From assembly GCF_025725685.1 (NCBI RefSeq), contig NZ_CP107008.1:868001-932000 (forward strand): a stretch of 64,000 nucleotides of DNA, read 5' to 3'. A model generated the notes under the pieces. That model had not been told where the DNA came from. It did no database searches and saw nothing but the letters and a program-made list of their open reading frames with translations. This DNA is from Halomonas sp. M4R1S46. Lineage in GTDB: Bacteria > Pseudomonadota > Gammaproteobacteria > Pseudomonadales > Halomonadaceae. This document shows, in pieces, positions 17,821 to 26,630 of this stretch (position 1 is the stretch's first letter; each line of letters opens with the position of its first letter). The translations under genes and the position numbers were made by a program.

Positions 17821-17997
17821 GAGAGGCACTTGGCGCGAGGGACGAGGAGGCATCATCGCGGGAATGGGCACAGCTGGCCAGTCCACCAATGGTGCAAGTC
17901 TTACAAACCGTAACATCTTCGTGGTGAACCCTTGGGGGGAATGCCCGTCACAGGGAGGCATTCACCGACGCATCCCAACGTAATTTTGGAGGTATTC

Positions 17998-18402
17998 ATG
18001 CAACGATTCACCGCCCTGTTCTCCGCGGCCCTGCTCAGTGCCGGCCTGATGGGCTCCCTGGCCCATGCACAGGAGGACACCGCCGGCACCGCCGAGCAGG
18101 CGCCGGCCGAGGCCCAGGCGCAGAACTTCTCCGATGCCCAGCTGCAGAAGTTCGCCGATGCCTCCAAGGAAATCGCCGTGATCTCCCAGGACTACACCAC
18201 GCAACTGCAGGAAGCCGAGGGCGACGAGGCACAGCAAGAGGTGCGCCAGGAGGCCAACGAGAAGATGGTCGAGGCGGTGGAAAACAGCGGTCTCGAGGTG
18301 GATACCTTCAATGCCATCGGACAGGCGATCCAGCAGGACCCCGAGCTGATGCAGCGCGTGCAGAAGATGGCCCAGGGTAGCGCCGAAGGCCAGGGTTCCT
18401 GA
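17998..18402 (+). CDS. DUF4168-family secreted protein
   Basis: 134 residues from ATG 17998, with a strong GGAGG six bases upstream. A signal peptide (about 1-24, ending LAHAQ) is followed by an Ala/Glu/Gln-rich linker and the DUF4168 domain (FSDAQLQKFADASKEI). The mature protein is small, acidic and helical and should be periplasmic. Function of the family is unknown. Confidence 0.85.
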   Translation: MQRFTALFSAALLSAGLMGSLAHAQEDTAGTAEQAPAEAQAQNFSDAQLQKFADASKEIAVISQDYTTQLQEAEGDEAQQEVRQEANEKMVEAVENSGLEVDTFNAIGQAIQQDPELMQRVQKMAQGSAEGQGS

Positions 18403-18440
18403 GGCGAGTGCCCGGCCATGCCCGGGCCGACGGTAACCAT

Positions 18441-18472
18441 CGAGAAGGCCACCCCACGGGGTGGCCTTCTCG
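18441..18472 (+). terminator. Terminator-like hairpin after the DUF4168 gene
   Basis: A long perfect inverted repeat with arms CGAGAAGGCCACCC and its complement around a CACG loop lies about 40 bases after the stop. It lacks a clear T tract on the plus strand but may serve both converging genes. Confidence 0.65.
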
Positions 18473-18520
18473 TGTCTGGGCCGGACGACTGGCTGGGGGC
18501 GATGCCTTTCAAGCCTGGCC

Positions 18521-19699
18521 TTAGGTCAGGCGGGGTGACGCTTCCCGATCCTCGCGCAACCACCCCGACAGCAGGGCGACGGCAAGCCCCAGGCCGGCGA
18601 AGAGCAGGAAGGTGGTGCCATGGCCCCCTTTCCCGATCAACCAGCCGGCCAGCGGGGAACCGGCGACCTGCCCGACCGAGGTGGCGAGCAGGGGCCACAC
18701 CGGCCCCAATGAGGGAGCATCGACCATGATCTGGATGCTCCGGACCAGGTAGAAGCCGGTCAGCGTCATGTAGCCGGCGCCGAACAGCGCCGCGGAGGCC
18801 AGGGCCAGGGGAAAGTGTCCGGGGGCGACGGCCAGCAGCGCGATCGCGGCGGCCATGACCATCAGGCCGGCGGCATGGCTGAGGGCCGGCCCAAGGCGCG
18901 AGATGAGGTCGCCGGCGCCAGCGCCCGTCAGCCCCCCGATGCCGACCGCCAGCCACATCCAGGCGGTCTGGCGTGGCAGCAGTCCCCCGGCGGTGATCAC
19001 CGCGTCGGGGGCGAACACCCAGTAGGCAGCGCTGACGCAGCCCATGAGCCCGGCCAGGCCACTCAGCCGGATGACCCCCCGCCATTGCGTCCGGCTCGCC
19101 TGTGGGACCTCTGATCGGGACCGCGAGGCCGTGGCAAGGCGGTTGCCTCGAGGCAGATATAACAGGGCGGCCAGGGCGCCCGGCGCCGCCAGGGCCGCGA
19201 ACCCGATATAGGCGCTTCGCCAGGCGTCCGCCCAGACCAGCACGGCGGGCATGGCCAGCGCGATCCCCAGGCTGGTGCCCGCATTGATGGTGGCGTTGAC
19301 CCGGCCGCGCAGAGCGGGTGGGACGACCCGATGCACCGTCTCGGCCATGACCGGCGAGGACAGTCCGGTACTGATCCCGCACGTCAGCACGCCGGCGGCG
19401 AGGATCAGCGGCACTGGCGCATAGGCGATGGTCAGCAGTCCGGTCGTGGCGAGGCCGGCGGCGGTCACCGCGGTGGCCCGAACGCCGAGGTGACGCGTGA
19501 GTCGGGGAGCGGCCAGGATCGCAACGACGAAGCTCAGGAAGGGCAGGGCGCCAATCACCCCGGCCATGCTCGGCGAGATCACCAGCTCCTCGCGAATCGC
19601 GGGCAGGAAGAGCCCGAACACGAAGCGGGCCAGCCCGTAGGTGATGGCGATGAGCCCGCTGCCGAGGGTCGCCATGCCAAGCGGAGTCAGGGGCCTCAT
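18521..19699 (-). CDS. MFS transporter (YbfB/CynX-like)
   Basis: 392 residues with about twelve membrane segments. The motif between helices 2 and 3 (LAAPRLTRHLGVRA) and the repeated MFS halves are visible. The start overlaps the stop of the upstream TetR gene as ATGA, so the two form an operon and the permease is probably the efflux pump or uptake system controlled by that regulator. Substrate unknown. Confidence 0.85.
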   Translation of the reverse strand: MRPLTPLGMATLGSGLIAITYGLARFVFGLFLPAIREELVISPSMAGVIGALPFLSFVVAILAAPRLTRHLGVRATAVTAAGLATTGLLTIAYAPVPLILAAGVLTCGISTGLSSPVMAETVHRVVPPALRGRVNATINAGTSLGIALAMPAVLVWADAWRSAYIGFAALAAPGALAALLYLPRGNRLATASRSRSEVPQASRTQWRGVIRLSGLAGLMGCVSAAYWVFAPDAVITAGGLLPRQTAWMWLAVGIGGLTGAGAGDLISRLGPALSHAAGLMVMAAAIALLAVAPGHFPLALASAALFGAGYMTLTGFYLVRSIQIMVDAPSLGPVWPLLATSVGQVAGSPLAGWLIGKGGHGTTFLLFAGLGLAVALLSGWLREDREASPRLT

Positions 19700-20262
19700 G
19701 GGTGGTGGCTCCGGGCGACGGCGAGCAGGGCATCGATCACTCTCCGGGTATCGGGTAGGGCCGTCTGCGGCCCCAGCAGGGCCACCGTCGTGTTGCTGCC
19801 CTCCAGCACCACGAAGAGCCGTCGCGCCAGTCCGTCCTCATGGCCCAGCCCGTCGCGTGCCACGGCCGCCTCGATGTGGGCCAGCAGGTCGGCCTTGGCG
19901 GCGGCCGCCAGGGCATGCAGCTCGGCATTGTGCTCGGCGAACTCGCCCATGGCCTTGGCCATGATGCAGCCATGCTGGCTGTGAAGCTCGAGCCAGCGGC
20001 CATGGGCATCGACCAGGGCCTCCGTCGCGCTGCCCGGGGGAGCCTTCGCCGTCGCCGCCTCGAGGCTGGCGATGAAGCGCGCATGTCGCGCCTGAAGGAC
20101 GGCTGCCACCAAGGCCTCCTTGGAGGCAAAGTGGTTGTAGAGGGTCATGCGCACCACTCCGGCCGCGGCCACGATGCGGTCGATGCCGGTGGCATGGAAA
20201 CCATGCTCATAGAAGAGTTGCTCGGCCGTGGCGAGCAGTTGGTCGCGCTTGGATGCTGGCAT
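19696..20262 (-). CDS. TetR-family transcriptional repressor
   Basis: 188 residues. The N-terminal helix-turn-helix is typical of TetR (LLATAEQLFYEHGFHATGID, then AAGVVRMTLYNHFASKEALV). The C-terminal part is a ligand-binding helical domain. It heads the operon with the MFS permease and a palindrome-like TAGA/TCTA element lies just upstream, consistent with self-repression relieved by a pump substrate. Confidence 0.9.
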   Translation of the reverse strand: MPASKRDQLLATAEQLFYEHGFHATGIDRIVAAAGVVRMTLYNHFASKEALVAAVLQARHARFIASLEAATAKAPPGSATEALVDAHGRWLELHSQHGCIMAKAMGEFAEHNAELHALAAAAKADLLAHIEAAVARDGLGHEDGLARRLFVVLEGSNTTVALLGPQTALPDTRRVIDALLAVARSHHP

Positions 20263-20277
20263 CGTCGTGCTCCTATG

Positions 20278-20293
20278 TAGACCGTTCTATCTA
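20278..20293. promoter_or_regulatory. Candidate TetR operator
   Basis: TAGACCGTTCTATCTA is an imperfect palindrome with outer half-sites TAGA/TCTA, 16 bases before the tetR start codon. Its size and place fit a TetR operator; the inner positions match poorly, so the call is tentative. Confidence 0.45.
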
Positions 20294-20481
20294 AATACGC
20301 CTCGCTCGGTCGCGTCAAGTGCTTTCATGAATCAGACAGGGTTGGCGCTGTGACGCGAGGCCAAGTCGACGATGGGGTGGTCAAGGCCAGCGGCGTTGTC
20401 CAGGCGTGGCCCACGTCCGGCTTTACAGCGGGGGTGGGGCATTACAGACTGGGCACATCCTCAACGCGCGGGAGCAAGGGC

Positions 20482-22386
20482 ATGGACGTGGAACTGCTGG
20501 AGATCCGCCAACACCTGGGGCGCTTCCCGCCCTTCGAGGGGCTCTCCGACGAGCTGCTGGACGAGGTGGCCAGCCAGGTCGAGGTGGCCTATTTCAAGGC
20601 GGGCACGGATATCCTCACCCTGGGGCAGGAGCTGCACGAGCTGTGCTATATCCGCAGCGGCGCCGTGGAGGTCTTCCGGCGCGGCGGCGAGCTCTACAAC
20701 CGCCGTGGCGAGGGCGACATCTTCGGCCAGTTCAGTCTGTTACGGAACCATCGGGTCCATTATCCCGTTCGGGCGATGGAAGACACCCTCATCTATTTCA
20801 TTCCCGAGGCGGTCTTCCATCATCTCTGCCAGGCGGACGAGAACTTCGCCGAATTCGTCGAGCTGCTGCGTCCCCGGCTCGAGAGTGCGGTGGAGCAGCA
20901 GAAGAAGAACAACGACATGATGATCACCCGGGTACGCAAGCTGGTCACGCGCTACCCGGTGATGGTGGAAGCCTCCACCACGGTGCAGGAGGCGGCCCGC
21001 CAGATCACCGACTACCAGGCCTCGGCGGTGCTGGTGCTGGATGCCCCGGGCGACAATCCCCGCTATACCTTCCGTGACAGCGAGAACCGCGCCTGGCAGC
21101 TGCGCGGCATCCTCACCGACAGCGACTTCCGGAAACGGGTGGTGGCCGAAGGGCGCTCGCCGGACACCCCGGTCGGCGAGGTGATCGGCGGCAGCGTCAT
21201 CGCCATCCAGTCCGACGAGTCGGTGCACGAGGCCATGCTGTGCATGCTGCGCAACAACATCCATCACCTGCCGGTCATGTATCGTCGCCGGCCGGTGGGC
21301 ATCGTGCACCTCTCCGACATCATCCGCTACGAGACCCAGAGCAGCCTCTATCTGGTCAGCAATATCTTCCACCAACCCAGCGTGGAGGGGCTTGCCCGGC
21401 TGGCGCCGGACGTCAGCGGGGCCTTCGTGCGGATGGTCGAGGAGGGGGCCGACTCGCGGATGGTGGGCAGCGCCCTGTCGACCATCGGGCGCAGCTTCAC
21501 CCGCCGCCTGCTGGAGCTGGCCGAGGACCGCCTGGGGCCCCCTCCGGTGCCCTACTGCTTCATGGCCCTGGGGTCCATGGCGCGCAACGAGCAGTCCATC
21601 GTTACCGATCAGGACAATGCCCTGGTACTATCCGATGACTTCGTCCCGGAGCAGCACGATGGCTACTTCCGCGAGATGGCGAAGATCGTCAGCGATGGCC
21701 TCGACGCCTGTGGCTACCCGTACTGCAAGGGCGACATCATGGCCACCAACGAGCAATGGCGTCAGCCGCTGTCGGTGTGGAAGCGCTACTTCACCGAGTG
21801 GATCGAGCAACCCAGCCCCGAGCGGCTGCTGCACAGCTCGATCTTCTTCGACCTGGACTCGGTCCATGGCGAGAACGTCCTGGTCGAGCAACTGCAGGAC
21901 CTGGTGGCGCAGAAGGCCGCGACCCATCCGCTGTTCCTGGCGGCCATGGCCCGCAATGCCCTCAATCGGACGCCGCCGCTGGGCTTCTTCCGCACCTTCG
22001 TGATGGAGAAGGATGGCAAGCACAACAACTCGATCAACCTCAAGCGTCGTGGCACCGCCCCCATGGTCGACCTGATCCGGGTGCATGCGCTGGCCTGTGG
22101 CTCCAGCGCCCAGAACAGCTTCGACCGTCTCGACGACATCGACCGCACCCAGCTGCTCGCCCCCGGGGTCAGCGACCGGCTGCGCTATGCCCTGGAGTTC
22201 CTGTCGATGTCGCGCATCCACCATCAGGTGTTCGACATCCAGCATGATCAGACGCCGGACAACAATATCGAGCCCGAGAACGTCACCAGCTCCGAGCGCC
22301 ACAACCTCAAGGATGCCTTCCAGGTCCTGAGTCATGCCCAGAAGTTCCTCAAGTTCCGCTACCCGATGCCCTCACGGGCCAAGTGA
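20482..22386 (+). CDS. Cyclic-nucleotide-binding/CBS/DUF294 putative nucleotidyltransferase
   Basis: 634 residues from ATG 20482 (the frame is open to 20350 without a better start). Domains in order: a cNMP-binding fold (about 15-130, GDIFGQFSLL); a CBS pair (about 155-290, with EVIGGSVIAIQSDESVHEAM); a DUF294 nucleotidyltransferase (about 350-480, ALGSMARNEQSIVTDQDNAL); and its helical C-terminal domain. The family resembles GlnD-type protein nucleotidyltransferases and is thought to be a signalling protein, but targets are not established. The stop overlaps the GTG start of an exonuclease, a pairing that suggests a shared role. Confidence 0.88.
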   Translation: MDVELLEIRQHLGRFPPFEGLSDELLDEVASQVEVAYFKAGTDILTLGQELHELCYIRSGAVEVFRRGGELYNRRGEGDIFGQFSLLRNHRVHYPVRAMEDTLIYFIPEAVFHHLCQADENFAEFVELLRPRLESAVEQQKKNNDMMITRVRKLVTRYPVMVEASTTVQEAARQITDYQASAVLVLDAPGDNPRYTFRDSENRAWQLRGILTDSDFRKRVVAEGRSPDTPVGEVIGGSVIAIQSDESVHEAMLCMLRNNIHHLPVMYRRRPVGIVHLSDIIRYETQSSLYLVSNIFHQPSVEGLARLAPDVSGAFVRMVEEGADSRMVGSALSTIGRSFTRRLLELAEDRLGPPPVPYCFMALGSMARNEQSIVTDQDNALVLSDDFVPEQHDGYFREMAKIVSDGLDACGYPYCKGDIMATNEQWRQPLSVWKRYFTEWIEQPSPERLLHSSIFFDLDSVHGENVLVEQLQDLVAQKAATHPLFLAAMARNALNRTPPLGFFRTFVMEKDGKHNNSINLKRRGTAPMVDLIRVHALACGSSAQNSFDRLDDIDRTQLLAPGVSDRLRYALEFLSMSRIHHQVFDIQHDQTPDNNIEPENVTSSERHNLKDAFQVLSHAQKFLKFRYPMPSRAK

Positions 22387-23120
22387 ACGAGGCCTTCTGG
22401 ATGCTGATACGCCCCCGCAGGACGCAGATCCCTGACTGGACGAGCTATCTGGCGAGCCGGGCCGGTGTCGCCCGGGACAGGCGTCTGGCGCGGTTCTTCG
22501 CCGCCGGCGCCCCGGCGCCGGAGACGCCCATCGCCGAGGCACCGCTGGTGGCGCTGGACATGGAGACCACGGGCCTCGACCCCCGGCGCAACTCCATCGT
22601 CAGCATCGGGCTGGTGCCCTTCACGCTGGAACGTAGCTTCCTCCGTGAGCGCCGCTACTGGATCGTGCGGCCGAGGCGAACCTTGAATGCCAAGTCCGTG
22701 ACCTTTCATCACATCACCCACGCCGATATCGCCGGGGCGCCGGAGTTCGACGATATCCTGGAGGACCTGCTCGATGCCCTGGCCGGCCGTCTCGTGGTGG
22801 TGCATTACCGGCATATCGAGCGGCCCTTCCTCAACGTGGCCATCAAGGCTCGGCTCGGCGAGGGGGTGAAGTTCCCGGTGATCGACACCATGTCCCTGGA
22901 GGCGCGCATCCATCGCCAGTCGCTGCTGGCCCGCTTCAAGCGCTGGATCGGACACCCTCCGGCCTCCATCCGTCTCTACGACAGCCGGGCCCGCTATGGC
23001 CTGCCGCCCTACCAGGGACACCATGCGCTGACCGATGCGCTGGCCACCGCGGAACTGCTGCAGGCCCAGATCGCCCACCAGTACAGTCCCGAGACGCCGG
23101 TGGGCACGATCTGGAGCTGA
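22383..23120 (+). CDS. DEDDh-family 3'-5' exonuclease (DnaQ-like)
   Basis: 245 residues from GTG 22383, overlapping the previous stop by four bases. The exonuclease motifs are present: DMETTGLDP (Exo I), VVHYRHIERPFL (Exo II region, here with H rather than the usual N before the aspartate position) and HHALTDALATAEL (Exo III, DEDDh type). Such proteins downstream of DUF294 genes are common and are annotated as DNA polymerase III epsilon-like, though they are not the replicative subunit. Cytosolic; substrate unknown. Confidence 0.88.
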   Translation: MNEAFWMLIRPRRTQIPDWTSYLASRAGVARDRRLARFFAAGAPAPETPIAEAPLVALDMETTGLDPRRNSIVSIGLVPFTLERSFLRERRYWIVRPRRTLNAKSVTFHHITHADIAGAPEFDDILEDLLDALAGRLVVVHYRHIERPFLNVAIKARLGEGVKFPVIDTMSLEARIHRQSLLARFKRWIGHPPASIRLYDSRARYGLPPYQGHHALTDALATAELLQAQIAHQYSPETPVGTIWS

Positions 23121-23720
23121 TCAGTAATCGATGCCGCGGCGCGCCTCGAGGCCGGCATTGAAGCCGTGTCGCAGCTCCTGCATCTCGGTGACGGTGTCGG
23201 CCATGGTCAGCAGGTCCCGGTGGGCGTTGCGCCCGGTGACGATCACCGTCTGCTCGGCCGGCCGCTGCTCCAGTGCGCGCTTGACCGTGGCGATATCCAG
23301 GTAGCCGAACTTGAGCATGTAGGTGATCTCGTCGAGCACCACCAGGTAGACCTCGGGGTCGGCGAGCAGGCGTTCGGCCTCGGCCCAGACCGCCCGGCAG
23401 GCCTGGGTGTCGGCCTCGCGGTTCTGGGTCTCCCAGGTGAAGCCGGTGGCCATGATCACCACCTCCAGGCGGGGGTCCTCGGCCAGGCGCTCGCGCTCGC
23501 CGCACTCCCAGACGCCCTTGATGAACTGCACCACCCCCACCCGGTAGCCGTAGCCCAGGGCGCGGGTCACGGTGCCCCAGGCGGCGGTGGTCTTGCCCTT
23601 GCCGTTGCCGGTGAACACCAGCAGCTGGCCGCGCTGCTCGGTGGCCCGGGCCACCCTGTCGTCGACGTGGGACTTGAGTTTCTGCATGGCCTGGCGGTGG
23701 CGGGTCTCGCGGTCGCTCAT
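23121..23720 (-). CDS. cobO: Cob(I)yrinic acid a,c-diamide adenosyltransferase
   Basis: 199 residues. The P-loop GNGKGKTTAAWG near residue 36 and the motifs VVQFIKGVWECGE and VVLDEITYMLKFGYLD are those of CobO/BtuR, which adds the adenosyl group to cobalt in coenzyme B12 synthesis or salvage. Its stop codon directly abuts that of the convergent exonuclease gene, with no base between. No other cobalamin gene is in the window. Confidence 0.95.
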   Translation of the reverse strand: MSDRETRHRQAMQKLKSHVDDRVARATEQRGQLLVFTGNGKGKTTAAWGTVTRALGYGYRVGVVQFIKGVWECGERERLAEDPRLEVVIMATGFTWETQNREADTQACRAVWAEAERLLADPEVYLVVLDEITYMLKFGYLDIATVKRALEQRPAEQTVIVTGRNAHRDLLTMADTVTEMQELRHGFNAGLEARRGIDY

Positions 23721-23776
23721 CTCGACTCCCGGTGCGGTACCTGAAAGGGGCAGCTTACGCCAGCTGTCCCCCGTCG

Positions 23777-25276
23777 TCAGCCACCCCGGCGCCGCGCCTC
23801 CATGCGTGACAGAAAGACCGCCATGATGCGCTCGTAGAGGGCGGGCCCCAGCACCGCATCCTCGATGCCGGCGTCCACGTTGGGGTTGTCGTTGACCTCG
23901 ATCACCAGCACCCGGTCACCGACCTGCTTGAGGTCGACGCCATAGAAGCCCCGGCCGATCAGCCGCGTGGCGCGAAGCGCCGTCCGGACCACCGCCGCGG
24001 GGACCTCCTCGGGGGCATGAGTGGTGAAGCCGCCGCTCCTCACCCCCTTCGCGGAATGATCGTAGATCTGCCAGTGGCCCCGAGCCATGTAGTAGCGGCT
24101 GGCGAACAGCACCTGCCCGTCCAGCACGCCGATGCGCCAGTCGAACTCGGTAGGCAGCCATTCCTGGAGCAGCAGCAGCGCCGAGTCGGCGAACAGCCGT
24201 GAGGCCTCCTGGACGAGGGCCTCGCCGGAGGCGATCTTGACCACGCCCCGCGAGAACGAGCCGTCGGGCACCTTGAGCACCTGGGGGAAGCGCAGCGACG
24301 CGGCCAGTGCCGGCAGGCCGTTGCGGTCGCCGCGCCGCAGCAGGATGCCCTGCGGGGCGGGCACGCCCCGGGCCCGAAGCAGGGCGTGCAGGTAGACCTT
24401 GTTGGTACAGCGCAGGATGTCCTCCGAGGCATCGATGACCACCAGGCCCTCGTGCTCGGCCTGGCGGGCCAGGCGCCAGGTGTGGTGGTCCAGGGCCGTC
24501 GTCTCGCGGATGAACAGGCCATCGAACTCGGCCAGCCGGCCCGCGTCGCGGCGGGTGATCAGGGAGACGTCGATGCCCTGGCGGCGACCGGCCCGGATGA
24601 AGGCCTTGAGGGCGCCGCGATTGCTGGGCGGCAGCACCTCCTCCGGGTTGACCAGGATCGCCAGGTCGAAGCGATAGCGGCGTCGTGCTCGCGGCGTGCG
24701 CCAGACCTGGCGGGAGTGACGATTGAGGGCCCGGGCGAAGAGATCCTGTTCCTCCCCCTCGAGGTCGCGCAGCCGGCACGGCTTGACCCGCGCCACCCGC
24801 CAGTGCCCCCGGCGGCGCTCCAGGCGCACCTCGAGCAGCGGGCAGGGCAGGCGCTCGAAGAGCCGCCGGGCGAGCCGCTCGAGCGCCGGGACCCGGCATT
24901 CGCCGAACAGCACCCGCAGGGTATGGACATCGCCGGCCAGGGCATCCTGGCGTGACAGCTCGTCCAGCAGGGGGGCCAGGGGCGCCAGCTGCAGGTCGGT
25001 CGTGGCCTTGCGTGACAGGGCGTTGAGGGTGTCGACGCCGGGCCGGACCCGCAGCCCCCGGGCCTGGGCCAGCAGCGAGACGTAATAGCCGGTGCCCAGG
25101 TAATCGAGCTCGCTGCACAGGTTGATGACATGGCCGCCGCGGTCGCGGAGGGCCTCCCCCGGCAGGCCTGGCCGGGCGTCCAGGGCGAGGAAGGCGTCGG
25201 CGGCCATCAGGTCGTCGCTGGGATGGTAGGGCAGCCAGTCGTCGAGGCGGTCGACGACGATACGCAGAGAACACAT
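23777..25276 (-). CDS. RimK-like ATP-grasp ligase with N-terminal RLAN-type domain
   Basis: About 499 residues from ATG 25276 (MCSLRIVVD); the open frame reaches 25324. The N-terminal half (VVDRLDDWLPYHPSD, INLCSELDYLGTGYYVSLLA) is the domain found ahead of ATP-grasp in this subfamily. The C-terminal half is a RimK-type ATP-grasp with PQVLKVPDGSFSRGVVKI, LLQEWLPTEFDWRIGVL and VIEVNDNPNVDAGIED (metal-binding). These enzymes form amide bonds to amino acids such as glutamate; the acceptor is unknown. A GNAT gene lies divergently next door, a partnership often seen for this family. Confidence 0.85.
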   Translation of the reverse strand: MCSLRIVVDRLDDWLPYHPSDDLMAADAFLALDARPGLPGEALRDRGGHVINLCSELDYLGTGYYVSLLAQARGLRVRPGVDTLNALSRKATTDLQLAPLAPLLDELSRQDALAGDVHTLRVLFGECRVPALERLARRLFERLPCPLLEVRLERRRGHWRVARVKPCRLRDLEGEEQDLFARALNRHSRQVWRTPRARRRYRFDLAILVNPEEVLPPSNRGALKAFIRAGRRQGIDVSLITRRDAGRLAEFDGLFIRETTALDHHTWRLARQAEHEGLVVIDASEDILRCTNKVYLHALLRARGVPAPQGILLRRGDRNGLPALAASLRFPQVLKVPDGSFSRGVVKIASGEALVQEASRLFADSALLLLQEWLPTEFDWRIGVLDGQVLFASRYYMARGHWQIYDHSAKGVRSGGFTTHAPEEVPAAVVRTALRATRLIGRGFYGVDLKQVGDRVLVIEVNDNPNVDAGIEDAVLGPALYERIMAVFLSRMEARRRGG

Positions 25277-25436
25277 GGGGACGTGACCTGGCAGGGAAAC
25301 GGCCTCAGCATGCGCCTGAGGCAATTGGCAGGCAAGACGCTACATAAGTGAAAATATTTCATGCAAAGAGCCACTGACAGGCGCCCATGGGCTCGCCAGA
25401 ATCCGGACAGGCCTACCGAATCGAGTCGACCCCTTG

Positions 25437-25898
25437 ATGATCCTGCGCCCCGCGAAGACCCGCGACCTCGCCGCGCTCTACCGTCTCGAGCAGGTCGCCT
25501 TCAGCGGCGACCGCTTCAGCCGGCGCCAGCTCTGGCACCTGCTCAATCGTGCCAATGCCCTGACCCTGGTGGCCGAGGCGGCCGACGGCCGGCTGCTGGG
25601 TTACGGGACCCTGCTGTTCCGCCACGGCAGCGGCCGGGCGCGGCTGTACTCCTTCTGCGTGCACCCCGAGGCCCGCGGCGGCGGCCTGGGGCGCCGCATG
25701 CTGCAGTGGCTCGAGGACGCCGCCGGCCGGCGTGGCTGCGACTGGCTGGTACTGGAGGTACGGGCCGACAACACGCCCGCCCTGGCGCTGTACCACGGCA
25801 TGGGCTTCGCCCCCTCGGACTGGCTGGGGGACTACTACGAGGATGGCTGTGCCGGCTGGCGCATGGTCAAGCCGCTGGGCCTGGCCCAGGCGGGCTAG
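25437..25898 (+). CDS. GNAT-family N-acetyltransferase (RimI-like)
   Basis: 153 residues from ATG 25437 (a TTG directly before it is an alternative). The acetyl-CoA pocket motif FCVHPEARGGGLGRRML and the C-terminal ADNTPALALYHGMGF are clear. The N-terminal part (LEQVAFSGDRFSRRQLWHLL) resembles the acetyltransferase half of the GNAT/C39-peptidase fusions that usually accompany RLAN RimK-like ligases; here the peptidase half is absent. Divergent from the ligase gene, sharing a 160-base gap. Confidence 0.88.
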   Translation: MILRPAKTRDLAALYRLEQVAFSGDRFSRRQLWHLLNRANALTLVAEAADGRLLGYGTLLFRHGSGRARLYSFCVHPEARGGGLGRRMLQWLEDAAGRRGCDWLVLEVRADNTPALALYHGMGFAPSDWLGDYYEDGCAGWRMVKPLGLAQAG

Positions 25899-26011
25899 CG
25901 GGATCCCGCCGGTCGCCGGGGAGGGGCGGTCGAGCGTCAGCCCGGCAGGTTCCTAGGCGACGGCGTCCCGGGCCATTAGAATGGCGACAACTCTACCACC
26001 GGGAAGCCCCC

Positions 26012-26497
26012 ATGCCCTCCTTCGACATCGTCTCCGAATTCGACAAGCATGAAGCCAGCAACGCCGTCGACCAGGCCAACCGCGAGCTGCAGGGCCGCTT
26101 CGACTTCAAGGGCGTCACCGCGAGCTTCGAACTCAGCGGCGAGAGCGTTTCCCTGGAGGCCGAGGTGGACTTCCAGCTGCGCCAGATGCTCGACGTGCTG
26201 CGCAACAAGTTGATCGCCCGGGGGATCGACCCGCGCTGCATGGATGTCCAGGAGCCGGAGCTCTCCGGGGTCCGCGCCCGCCAGACGGTGGTGCTCAAGC
26301 AGGGCCTGGAGCAGAAGGAAGCCAAGGACATCGTCAAGCGCATCAAGGACACCAAGCTCAAGGTCCAGGCCCAGATCCAGGGCGAGCAGGTGCGGGTCAC
26401 CGGCAAGAAGCGCGACGACCTGCAGCGCGTCATGGCCCTGCTCAAGGGCGAGGAAGGCCCCGACCTGCCCCTGCAGTTCAACAACTTCCGCGACTGA
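26012..26497 (+). CDS. yajQ: YajQ-family nucleotide-binding protein
   Basis: 161 residues, the family size, from ATG 26012. The sequence begins MPSFDIVSEFDKHEASNAVD and ends with LPLQFNNFRD, both typical. Two ferredoxin-like domains bind nucleotides; some relatives bind cyclic di-GMP and modulate a LysR regulator. Single gene, not obviously in an operon. Confidence 0.96.
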   Translation: MPSFDIVSEFDKHEASNAVDQANRELQGRFDFKGVTASFELSGESVSLEAEVDFQLRQMLDVLRNKLIARGIDPRCMDVQEPELSGVRARQTVVLKQGLEQKEAKDIVKRIKDTKLKVQAQIQGEQVRVTGKKRDDLQRVMALLKGEEGPDLPLQFNNFRD

Positions 26498-26539
26498 CCC
26501 GGGCGGCAGTTGACCTCGGTCAAGGCCGCGGCGGGTGGC

Positions 26540-26566
26540 CTTGAAAACCTCGCCGGCGCCACCAAT
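26540..26566 (+). promoter_or_regulatory. Sigma-32-like heat-shock promoter of hsp20
   Basis: CTTGAAA (26540-26546) matches the heat-shock -35 exactly, and CCACCAAT (26559-26566) sits 12 bases later as a degenerate -10. It is about 65 bases upstream of a small heat-shock gene. An inverted repeat TTGACC/GGTCAA (26510-26523) precedes it. Confidence 0.6.
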
Positions 26567-26630
26567 TCTGTTAGTGCCGCAAGGCAATCATCGCTTGTGC
26601 TCTGCGTCACGTTGAACGAGGAGGTGGCGT

